Assembly (NCBI GenBank): GCA_020434465.1
Contig: JAGRAS010000129.1
Location: forward strand, 1-5,445
Length of the DNA stretch: 5,445 nt
Direction: 5' to 3'
DNA from: Bdellovibrionales bacterium
GTDB lineage: Bacteria; Bdellovibrionota; UBA2361; JAGRAS01
Of the stretch, positions 1 to 5,445 are shown piece by piece; within the stretch, counting starts at the first letter, position 1; each line of letters opens with the position of its first letter. Below the pieces are notes generated by a model. It had not been told where the DNA came from. It did not search any database and worked only from the letters and a program-made list of their open reading frames with translations. A program made the translations under genes and the position numbers.

Positions 1-1
1 T

Positions 2-355
2 TATCTACATGCAGTTAAGATTGATAGCGATCTAAAAAAATCATCTTATAAAAATGGAAGCTTATATATTTGTATTCCTGATAGCACAAAAGTAAAACAA
101 ACTGTTTTTGAAGGTGACTTTAGAGATATACTATTACATCTTCGCTTTTTAAATTGGCCTTATAAAACGATTAGTTGCGCAGAGAACAGTATTGATTGGA
201 AGGTCATAGAAAAAAGAAAAAAAATCCCAATTTTGAAAATATATGATAAGTTCTTTACTGATAAAAACTATCTAGAACTTTTAACAAAAAATTGCAGTTA
301 TTATCAAAATATAAAAGATAAAAGATCAAAAGTTGTTGGTAATCTTTGTTATTAA
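2..355 (+). CDS. C-terminal part of an unrecognised lysine-rich protein (5' end outside window)
   Basis: The frame is open from the left edge to TAA at 353-355, giving 117 residues. It contains no in-frame ATG, so the gene starts upstream of the window and only its C terminus is seen. The fragment looks soluble: it is rich in Lys, Tyr, Ile and Asp, with no hydrophobic stretch long enough to span a membrane. Four cysteines lie at fragment residues 24, 59, 98 and 116, the last next to the C-terminal Tyr. A predicted mixed alpha/beta character is suggested by segments such as SLYICIPD and FRDILLHLRFLNW. I do not recognise the family and give no function. It points toward the minus-strand deaminase/synthase operon, with the palindromic spacer between. 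After the TAA the same frame stays open for another 49 codons through the palindromic element to TAA at 503-505, so the true length of the ancestral protein is uncertain. Confidence 0.6.
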   Translation, partial: YLHAVKIDSDLKKSSYKNGSLYICIPDSTKVKQTVFEGDFRDILLHLRFLNWPYKTISCAENSIDWKVIEKRKKIPILKIYDKFFTDKNYLELLTKNCSYYQNIKDKRSKVVGNLCY

Positions 356-367
356 GGCCTGTCAAAT

Positions 368-448
368 TATATAGTCCTCAACAATAGAAATTGCCGTTCT
401 GTAGGCAAAAACTTGATCAGCTTTGATCCTGTTTTTGAGGACTGTATA
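368..448. repeat. Approximately 81-nt palindromic element with two internal hairpins
   Basis: The left arm (368-387) pairs with the right arm (429-448). The core AGTCCTCAA at 373-381 is matched by TTGAGGACT at 435-443. Around this core the pairing extends outward through TATA/TATA with one G-T wobble (372/444), and inward past one mismatch (382/434) with another wobble (385/431). Inside the arms sit two further hairpins: TTGCC (391-395) with GGCAA (404-408), and GATCA (415-419) with TGATC (424-428) around a 4-nt loop. The result is a three-way-junction shape possible on either strand. It lies between the ends of two convergent genes. It could be a small non-autonomous transposable element (TIR-like ends next to TA), a dispersed palindromic element like those known in Rickettsia, or a structured 3' UTR. 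No U-tract follows on either strand, so it is not a standard terminator. Confidence 0.6.
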
Positions 449-453
449 CGCCC

Positions 454-484
454 CTTATTGATTTACCGAAGGCAAATCAATAAG
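454..484 (-). terminator. Perfect 11-bp stem-loop containing the stop codon of the synthase-like gene (terminator-like, no U-tract)
   Basis: CTTATTGATTT (454-464) is the exact reverse complement of AAATCAATAAG (474-484), with a 9-nt loop. On the minus strand the loop reads GCCTTCGGT, which contains a C(UUCG)G stable-tetraloop sequence. The TGA stop of the minus-strand gene (479-477) and its last Tyr codon lie in the stem. The position at the operon's end suggests a 3'-end structure that stops transcription or protects the mRNA. The minus-strand sequence after the stem is GGGGCG rather than a U-run, so it does not meet the intrinsic terminator rule. The structure is directly visible; the role is inferred. 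Confidence 0.4.
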
Positions 485-2699
485 AAATGTATAAAAGATA
501 AATAAGGCAACCCAGAAGAAAAATATTTAGTGTGACATCTGACAGATTTTTAATTCTTAACTCAAGTTTAGAACTCGAAATTGAGTCCCAAGCAGATGCA
601 GCAGCATAGAGAGGAAAAACGCTTAAAATACTTAGTTTAAAACCAACTAGCATAGCAGCTAAAATTCCTAAAATGGCTCCAATTAAGCCTCCAAGACCAT
701 TACTCAACCATGCCCATAGCAAGGCCGAATTGTCACTTTTTTCTAGCCGATTAAAAATTACAGGGAAATAGCTACCCATAATTATACTTGGTATACCACT
801 TAAAATGATTGCAATAAGACACCTCATTTCAAGGGATTTACTTGAAATTATTAGATCTGCTGGTTCCATGAATGCAAAAGCATATATAGCAAGTAAAAGT
901 GGGATCGCGACAATTATTCGTTTAGACGATGGCTTGTTAGCAAAAAATGTATTACTTAGGTATGCTCCTAGAGCTGTTCCAGCAAGCATGGCCGGGAGTA
1001 CTAGGGCAGTTGCTAATAGGGGATGACCTACCATGAAAGTGAGTCTTTGAATTATTCCAGTTTGATACATTGAATACGCGATTCCGATAAGTATAAAAGC
1101 AGAAAGATAAGCAGAGCGGTTTGAAACTGAAGGAGCATTTCTTGTGCTTAGGAATAGCACGCAAAGAGTAAGTAAGGAGGCAAATAAGAGGATATTTTTC
1201 ATAAACTCAACGTTATAGCCGAAGAGGGATCTAAGATCGTCAAGTAAAGTTCCATCGTTATAAAGAAAAGGATTGTCATCACTTAGAAATCTAAGTTTTG
1301 TAGCACGCTCCAAAGATTGTTGAACATTGTAAAGCTTTTTATTTGGTGGAGCCTTTGTAAGCTGTTCATGGGTAATTGCATCAATAGTCTTATAAGGTCT
1401 TGCTAATAGTACAAAGCCACTACCTTGATCAAATGCAATTATATGATCATTAACATTTTTAATATCTAACTTTTTCAACGCTTGGGCAATTGAGTAAATC
1501 AATTTATCTGCAATTACACTTCTAAAATATATTGCAACATATCCTGATTCATTCAACATATTAAAGTAAAGTGAAATTGCTTCTGTGCTCATCAAATAAG
1601 TTTGTGTTAAAGCGTGACCGGAAGAGCCAAATAAAGTAGCTACAGGAACATAAATTAGATCGAACTTTTCACCACTTTCATTCATTTGCGCTGCAAATTC
1701 TCTACCTTCAGCAACTACGAGGTTTACTCTCGGATCTTTATATGGATTAGATTCGTCTTGTAGGTTTTTAGACATAAAATCAGGTATCATTTCATTGATT
1801 TCAACTGCTGTAATTTTGCTAAGCCCAAAGTGTAAACCTTGAAGCACATTTTTACCTGCACCACTTCCAAGAATGAGAGCTGTTTTTGGTTGGACTCGAA
1901 AAGGAAGAGCGCTTAAATGATCAATTAAGTCTTTATGAGGTTTGCTGATGGGTCCTGGGACTGAGGAGGTGCCACCATTAATACCTGCTGTTCTAAATTG
2001 AAAAGCATTTTTTTGTTTTTTAATGGCGTCAATTCGTGAAAAAGCATTAGATTTAATAAAATAAGAATTTGGATGAGCAAGTTTATCTGCCCTAGTGAAA
2101 AGATTAAAAGCAATAATTGTAATAAACAAAGATCCAATAATACAAAAACTGCGCCATTTATTATCTTTAGGAATTAAAACTAATGCTGCAATAAGACATA
2201 ATATAAGCTGTAAAACACCGGCAAAAATATCACCAAAAAAATGCATTCCAGCAAAAGTGATAGGAACTCCTAAGGTAGCTCCAATTAAACTTGCTGCATA
2301 AAGTCTGTAAACTGAGCCTTTAAAGTTAACAATCTCAGCAAAGGTAGGAACGCTTGCAAGTGACAAGGATATTAAACATAAAGATCCAGAAATAAAGATT
2401 CGCTGATAAAGAGAGTTGATGTCTGTAATTTGGTGAGGAAGAGAAAATAAGTACCAGCCAGCAAATAAAATTGATAGTGGTAATAAGAGTAATGCTCTTG
2501 AAGTTGCTTTTTGGGCTCCACCTAATAACTTAGTCATTGGACTTGCAAAAGCAACTCCTAACATAGCTAATCCTAGTACTCCAAGAGATAAAGTACCAAA
2601 CTCGTATCTACTTAGTTTGATAAATAACAATTCGGAACCTAATTGAATCGCTGAAATTATAGCAATTCCAAGTGAAATTTTCTTTGTATCTTTACTCAT
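477..2699 (-). CDS. Membrane protein with central spermidine-synthase-like SAM-binding domain
   Basis: This 740-residue protein has a hydrophobic N-terminal bundle (about residues 8-201, seven hydrophobic segments by eye). A soluble domain follows at about 205-498, then a second bundle of seven or eight segments (about 501-740). The soluble domain shows a Rossmann methyltransferase/aminopropyltransferase signature: ILGSGAG at 276-282, an acidic residue at the end of the next strand (E300 in AVEIN), EGREF at 331-335 and FDLI at 346-349. SRID (221-224) and DDNPFLY (474-480) resemble motifs of membrane-fused spermidine synthase homologues, as does WAWLSNG (662-668) in the second bundle. The canonical DxTDP catalytic segment is absent: P352 and T355 occupy the aspartate positions. 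Polyamine synthesis is therefore doubtful, and the substrate is unknown. The ATG overlaps the stop of the upstream deaminase gene (ATGA) and has no Shine-Dalgarno sequence, implying translational coupling. Domain assignment is firm; enzymatic activity is not. Confidence 0.85.
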   Translation of the reverse strand: MSKDTKKISLGIAIISAIQLGSELLFIKLSRYEFGTLSLGVLGLAMLGVAFASPMTKLLGGAQKATSRALLLLPLSILFAGWYLFSLPHQITDINSLYQRIFISGSLCLISLSLASVPTFAEIVNFKGSVYRLYAASLIGATLGVPITFAGMHFFGDIFAGVLQLILCLIAALVLIPKDNKWRSFCIIGSLFITIIAFNLFTRADKLAHPNSYFIKSNAFSRIDAIKKQKNAFQFRTAGINGGTSSVPGPISKPHKDLIDHLSALPFRVQPKTALILGSGAGKNVLQGLHFGLSKITAVEINEMIPDFMSKNLQDESNPYKDPRVNLVVAEGREFAAQMNESGEKFDLIYVPVATLFGSSGHALTQTYLMSTEAISLYFNMLNESGYVAIYFRSVIADKLIYSIAQALKKLDIKNVNDHIIAFDQGSGFVLLARPYKTIDAITHEQLTKAPPNKKLYNVQQSLERATKLRFLSDDNPFLYNDGTLLDDLRSLFGYNVEFMKNILLFASLLTLCVLFLSTRNAPSVSNRSAYLSAFILIGIAYSMYQTGIIQRLTFMVGHPLLATALVLPAMLAGTALGAYLSNTFFANKPSSKRIIVAIPLLLAIYAFAFMEPADLIISSKSLEMRCLIAIILSGIPSIIMGSYFPVIFNRLEKSDNSALLWAWLSNGLGGLIGAILGILAAMLVGFKLSILSVFPLYAAASAWDSISSSKLELRIKNLSDVTLNIFLLGCLIYLLYISY

Positions 2700-3571
2700 G
2701 TGTTTGGTATATCACATGCGGCAGTATACGGGATAGTAGAATACTTAGCAGGTACTTTATCCAGAAAACTAATTGCCTGATTTAATACTTTTACATTTTC
2801 TATGTGTGTGGGTTTAAAATTTAGCAGAGTTTGTTTTGCCTCTATAAATACATCATGTACTTTGCTTTCTATCTCAAGTTTATTTTTATATGTTCTTTCT
2901 CTCAACATTTCATAAAGTGGTACAAGCTTATCACCGATTTCTACTGGAGCCTTTCTTGATTCTGTATGATACCAATATGGACAGTATCCTCCAATTTCTC
3001 TTGAATCAAAGTTAAGTCTTTCAAATACTCCACCGCTTGGGCCTGCCTCTTGCCCATAAATGACAGATTCTATTCCAGTAAATGCAATCATACCCGCGCA
3101 CATTACACATGGTTCAAATGTTACATAAATCCTATGCTTTAAAAATTTACTAAATTTTGATTGTTGGAGAAAATTTCTTATTAATCGGGTTTCTGCATGT
3201 TGTGTTGCATCATTAGTAATTCCTGTAGTATTTCTTCCCCAACAGACAATCTTATCATTTTTGTCTACAAGAATTGCAGCAATATTATGCCCTATAAACT
3301 TTTCATTTGATGATTGCCAACGTTTTTCTGCTACAGCAAATGCTAGCAGAGAAAAAATTTTATCACGCTCTATTTGTATTTTTGTTAGAGGAGGAGTTGT
3401 TTTTAAAATTTTACATGGAGTTTTAGATCTTGGTAGTGGTTTTTTAGAAAGCAAAATACTTTCTTTGCAATCTATATTTTTAGACATTAAGGCAGGTTTA
3501 TATGGTTTACCTGTGTTAGTGCAGCTACAAAAGATTAAAATCAAGAGAAAAAATAAAGATTTACATTCCAT
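2696..3571 (-). CDS. Predicted lipoprotein with TadA-like zinc-dependent deaminase domain
   Basis: The 291-residue protein begins with a hydrophobic segment (residues 5-16) ending in FCS-C. This fits a lipobox with Cys17 as the lipidated residue, and Thr at +2 suggests outer-membrane sorting by the usual Asp+2 rule. A linker of about 50 residues follows. The deaminase domain (about 68-185) has HAE at 125-127 (His125 zinc ligand, Glu127 proton shuttle) and PCVMC at 154-158 (zinc ligands Cys155 and Cys158). The surrounding sequence YVTFEPCVMCAGMI is typical of the TadA branch of cytidine deaminase-like proteins, which deaminate adenine, cytosine or guanine in nucleic acids or nucleotides. About 100 C-terminal residues are unrecognised. 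All catalytic residues are present, so it should be active. An exported TadA-like enzyme is unusual, since tRNA editing is cytoplasmic; the substrate is unknown. Start choice: this ATG gives the signal peptide, and the next Met (29) would remove it. It is the first gene of a two-gene operon. Confidence 0.85.
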   Translation of the reverse strand: MECKSLFFLLILIFCSCTNTGKPYKPALMSKNIDCKESILLSKKPLPRSKTPCKILKTTPPLTKIQIERDKIFSLLAFAVAEKRWQSSNEKFIGHNIAAILVDKNDKIVCWGRNTTGITNDATQHAETRLIRNFLQQSKFSKFLKHRIYVTFEPCVMCAGMIAFTGIESVIYGQEAGPSGGVFERLNFDSREIGGYCPYWYHTESRKAPVEIGDKLVPLYEMLRERTYKNKLEIESKVHDVFIEAKQTLLNFKPTHIENVKVLNQAISFLDKVPAKYSTIPYTAACDIPNT

Positions 3572-3615
3572 ATTATTTCTTACTACGTGTTAAGACTGAT
3601 TTTTTCTAAAAAAAA

Positions 3616-3643
3616 CATATAAGATTAAAAGTATTTCTGTTAA
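3616..3643 (-). promoter_or_regulatory. Candidate sigma70-type promoter for the deaminase operon
   Basis: On the minus strand, TTAACA (3643-3638) matches TTGACA at five of six positions. It is followed after 16 bp by TATATG (3621-3616), which matches TATAAT at four of six. Transcription would begin near 3609, leaving a leader of about 38 nt before the ATG at 3571. Only a weak purine stretch (TAAGAAA) precedes that start. In DNA this AT-rich such matches arise easily by chance. Confidence 0.28.
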
Positions 3644-3675
3644 AATAACCTGTTTTCTAATAGTAAAGCTACTAG

Positions 3676-3681
3676 TATTAT
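3676..3681 (+). promoter_or_regulatory. Candidate -10 element for mscL
   Basis: TATTAT matches the sigma70 -10 consensus at five of six positions and would place the transcription start near 3688, about 58 nt before the mscL ATG. No convincing -35 sequence lies 16-18 bp upstream, so the element is weak. TATAAG at 3618-3623 is an alternative -10 that would give a leader over 100 nt. The 174-bp region between the divergent genes must hold the mscL promoter, but the exact site is uncertain. Confidence 0.2.
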
Positions 3682-3732
3682 TGAGCCGTATTGATTTCGT
3701 TTTTTTTCTAGAGTTTTTAAAATAACAGTTTT

Positions 3733-3737
3733 AGGAG
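3733..3737 (+). promoter_or_regulatory. Ribosome binding site of mscL
   Basis: AGGAG lies 8 nt upstream of the ATG at 3746 and is the only strong Shine-Dalgarno sequence seen at a start codon in the window. It fixes the mscL start, which also agrees with the conserved N terminus of the family. Confidence 0.75.
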
Positions 3738-3745
3738 ATTTTTAG

Positions 3746-4141
3746 ATGGGTATTGTTAAAGAATTTAAAGAGTTTGCTGTTAAGGGAAATATGATAGATA
3801 TGGCAGTTGGAATTATTATTGGAGGAGCTTTTGGTAAGATAGTTTCTTCTCTTGTAGCCGATATCATCATGCCACCTCTTGGAATACTTATTGGAGGAAT
3901 TGATTTCTCTGGGCTGTCTCTAACTCTTAAAGAAGCTGTTGGTGAGACTCCGGCTGTGACTCTAAACTACGGGCAGTTTATTCAGCACATAATCAGTTTT
4001 TTAATTGTAGCATGGTCAGTATTTATTCTTGTGAAAGCTATTAATAGTCTAAAACGCGAACAAGAAGCTGCCCCACCTTCTGGGCCTACAAAAGAACAAG
4101 AGTTGCTAATGGAAATTAGAGATGCAATTAAAGCTAAGTAA
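3746..4141 (+). CDS. mscL: Large-conductance mechanosensitive channel MscL
   Basis: The 131-residue protein is a full-length MscL (the E. coli protein is about 136 residues). It forms a homopentameric inner-membrane pore that opens at high membrane tension and releases solutes during hypo-osmotic shock. The amphipathic N-terminal helix [11 protein letters not shown] (5-15) precedes TM1 (about 16-44), which carries the gate sequence [17 protein letters not shown] and then MPPLG. The periplasmic loop spans about 50-73, TM2 about 76-98, and the C-terminal cytoplasmic helix contains [11 protein letters not shown] (116-126). No key residue is missing. The gene is monocistronic as far as seen: it diverges from the deaminase operon and converges on the MscK-type channel gene with 2 bp between stop codons. 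There is no room for a terminator between the two stops. Confidence 0.97.
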   Translation: MGIVKEFKEFAVKGNMIDMAVGIIIGGAFGKIVSSLVADIIMPPLGILIGGIDFSGLSLTLKEAVGETPAVTLNYGQFIQHIISFLIVAWSVFILVKAINSLKREQEAAPPSGPTKEQELLMEIRDAIKAK

Positions 4142-4143
4142 AT

Positions 4144-5445
4144 TTAAATCTGCTCAGCAGGTTTAATAATATGCACATCTCTTTGTGGGAAAGGAATAGT
4201 TATTCCTGCATCTCGTATTGCATTATGAATTGCTATTGAAAGCCTGCTGTGAAGATCTGGTCTTTCCAATACATTTCTAATCCAACCTCGAGCTTCAAAA
4301 TTTAGTGAGCTATCGCCAAAGGATTTAAAAAGTACATCGGGCTGAGGATAATCAAGAATAAATTCTTGAGCCTTTAAGGTATCTAGTAAAACCTTGCTGC
4401 ATTTTTCCAAATCAGTTCCATATGCAACCCCGACAGAAACAACCATCCGAGCTCTTTTATTAGTTAACGTCCAATTTACTACCTTATCTGTTACAAGAGT
4501 TGCGTTGGGAATAATTATCTCAGCTTCATCAAGTGTTTTAATAGTACTCGATCTAATACCTATTCTGCTAACTGTACCAACATTATCTCCAACTAAAATC
4601 AAATCTCCTACTTTAATTGGCCTTTCAAAAAGCAAAATAATACCGCTTACAAAATTATTAACAATGTTTTGTAAACCAAATCCAATTCCCACAGATAATG
4701 CACCGGCTATAATCGCAATATTTTGTAGGCCGATTCCAAGAGATCCAACTGCGGCAAGGACAGATAAAATTAAAACGACATAATGTATGCCGGTATCTAG
4801 GGTATTTCTTGTTCCTGGGTCTAACTGCTTTCTGGCATAAAATTCTTCTTCTAAAATTGCTCTGATCCCAAGTGATATTTTTCCACCAGCAAGTAGGAAG
4901 AAAACCGCCAGGATAATGCCACCTACCTGTATATTTAAATCTCCAATCTCTATACCAGACGCTAAGAAAGATTTAATTCCATTAATAACTGATTTATCAA
5001 TACCAAGCGCGAACATTCCGCGATAAAGCCAAAAAACAACAGCGCAAAAAATTAATAGTCGATTAAACAACTGAATTAGTTTCTCAGTATTCTTTTTGAT
5101 AACTCTAATATGCTGGGCATAGGGAATTTGAATGAAAAAGACTCCGAATCCGAAGCAAAGCTTGTAAACGACAAAAAGAATTAAACCTAAATACAAAGCA
5201 TTAAATAAGGTATCTTCAAAAAATAGAACCAAACGATAAAAACCTAGTAGTAAAAAGAAAGCTGCAAATGAAAATATGACTTGGAATAGTTTGCCAAATT
5301 GGCCTAGGATAACTAGAGTTTTATTATTTTCTTTTATTACTTCTTTATTATCATCAATTACATTTGGATCTTTTGCCTGAACATTATCAGTTTCTGCTGT
5401 TTTACAAGTTTTAGTAAATTCTTTTGAAAAATAGACAGCTAATAA
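4144..5445 (-). CDS. MscK/MscM-type mechanosensitive ion channel (N terminus outside window)
   Basis: The minus-strand frame runs from the right edge to TAA at 4146-4144, giving 433 residues with no in-frame ATG and no stop. The gene therefore starts beyond the window, and the TTG at 5232 is an internal Leu codon. A hydrophilic, acidic stretch (fragment residues about 16-43) precedes six hydrophobic segments at about 50-69, 78-106, 123-149, 173-189, 220-238 and 243-274. The last is the pore-lining helix with GIGFGLQNIVNNFVSG (253-268), followed by ERPIKVGD (274-281), the beta domain with IIIPN (310-314), and the C-terminal alpha/beta domain ending near 426. The LFERP, GVAYGTDLEK and NW.LT motifs match the larger MscK/MscM subfamily better than the three-helix MscS. 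It should act as a tension-gated inner-membrane channel in osmotic shock. It is convergent with mscL. Subfamily member and true length cannot be decided here. Confidence 0.92.
   Translation of the reverse strand, partial: LLAVYFSKEFTKTCKTAETDNVQAKDPNVIDDNKEVIKENNKTLVILGQFGKLFQVIFSFAAFFLLLGFYRLVLFFEDTLFNALYLGLILFVVYKLCFGFGVFFIQIPYAQHIRVIKKNTEKLIQLFNRLLIFCAVVFWLYRGMFALGIDKSVINGIKSFLASGIEIGDLNIQVGGIILAVFFLLAGGKISLGIRAILEEEFYARKQLDPGTRNTLDTGIHYVVLILSVLAAVGSLGIGLQNIAIIAGALSVGIGFGLQNIVNNFVSGIILLFERPIKVGDLILVGDNVGTVSRIGIRSSTIKTLDEAEIIIPNATLVTDKVVNWTLTNKRARMVVSVGVAYGTDLEKCSKVLLDTLKAQEFILDYPQPDVLFKSFGDSSLNFEARGWIRNVLERPDLHSRLSIAIHNAIRDAGITIPFPQRDVHIIKPAEQI

Noticed and set aside
368..448. tRNA gene, because of the length and cloverleaf-like folding
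   Set aside because: Only two inner arms are present, the outer stem is far longer than an acceptor stem, and there is no T-loop consensus or anticodon arm.
356..448. Tail of an insertion-sequence transposase on the minus strand
   Set aside because: A short minus-strand frame is open here, but it is too short and shows no transposase motif, so only the palindromic structure is claimed.
3261..3593. Open plus-strand frame opposite the deaminase N terminus
   Set aside because: It lies antisense to the signal peptide and zinc domain, shows no recognisable family, and has no upstream start signals.
3699..3710. Intrinsic terminator at the run of eight T residues
   Set aside because: No GC-containing hairpin precedes the T-run, and it lies just upstream of mscL where a terminator would block the gene.
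4150..4160. Palindrome CTGCTCAGCAG near the 3' end of the MscK-type gene as operator or convergent terminator
   Set aside because: It has a 1-nt centre so it cannot fold as a hairpin in this form, and it encodes the final residues of the protein.
4394..4783. Open plus-strand frame opposite the MscK-type gene
   Set aside because: It is a shadow of a strongly conserved coding region, with low-complexity Thr/Ile/Pro-rich translation and no ribosome binding site.
5230..5232. TTG as the start codon of the MscK-type channel
   Set aside because: The frame stays open with a plausible hydrophobic segment and linker for 71 more codons to the window edge, so the TTG is internal and the gene is partial.

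Overview
This is an AT-rich window (roughly one third G+C by eye) with dense genes and short spacers. It carries five protein-coding genes, two of them cut by the window edges. MscL closely resembles proteobacterial MscL, one protein has a lipoprotein signal peptide, and an MscK-type channel is present. Together these suggest a low-GC Gram-negative bacterium, most likely a proteobacterium. The order cannot be fixed from the sequence; a host-associated gamma- or alphaproteobacterium is only a guess.

Layout. (1) Positions 2-355, plus strand: the last 117 codons of an unrecognised lysine-rich protein. (2) Positions 356-476: a short spacer holding two separate inverted repeats. The larger (368-448) is an approximately 81-nt palindromic element with two small hairpins inside its arms. 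The smaller (454-484) is a perfect 11-bp stem that includes the stop codon of the next gene. (3) Positions 3571-477, minus strand: two genes overlapping by ATGA. The first encodes a TadA-like zinc deaminase with a lipoprotein signal peptide. The second encodes a 740-residue membrane protein with a spermidine-synthase-like SAM-binding domain between two helix bundles. (4) Positions 3572-3745: a 174-bp divergent control region. (5) Positions 3746-4141, plus strand: mscL, with a clear ribosome binding site. (6) Positions 4144-5445, minus strand: an MscK/MscM-type channel converging on mscL with 2 bp between stop codons. Its reading frame is still open at the right edge, so its N terminus lies outside the window.

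How the genes may work together. MscL and the MscK-type channel are both safety valves against hypo-osmotic shock, so the right half is a mechanosensitive pair, though they are convergently transcribed. The deaminase and the synthase-like membrane protein form a translationally coupled two-gene operon. A TadA-like deaminase should act on a base in a nucleotide or nucleic acid, yet this one seems to be exported and lipid-anchored. Its partner lacks the canonical aminopropyltransferase aspartates, and a by-eye topology count may place its soluble domain on the same outer side. This pair is the best candidate for an undescribed system here; its function is unknown and I do not assign one.

I see no tRNA, rRNA, CRISPR array, intact insertion sequence or transposase gene.
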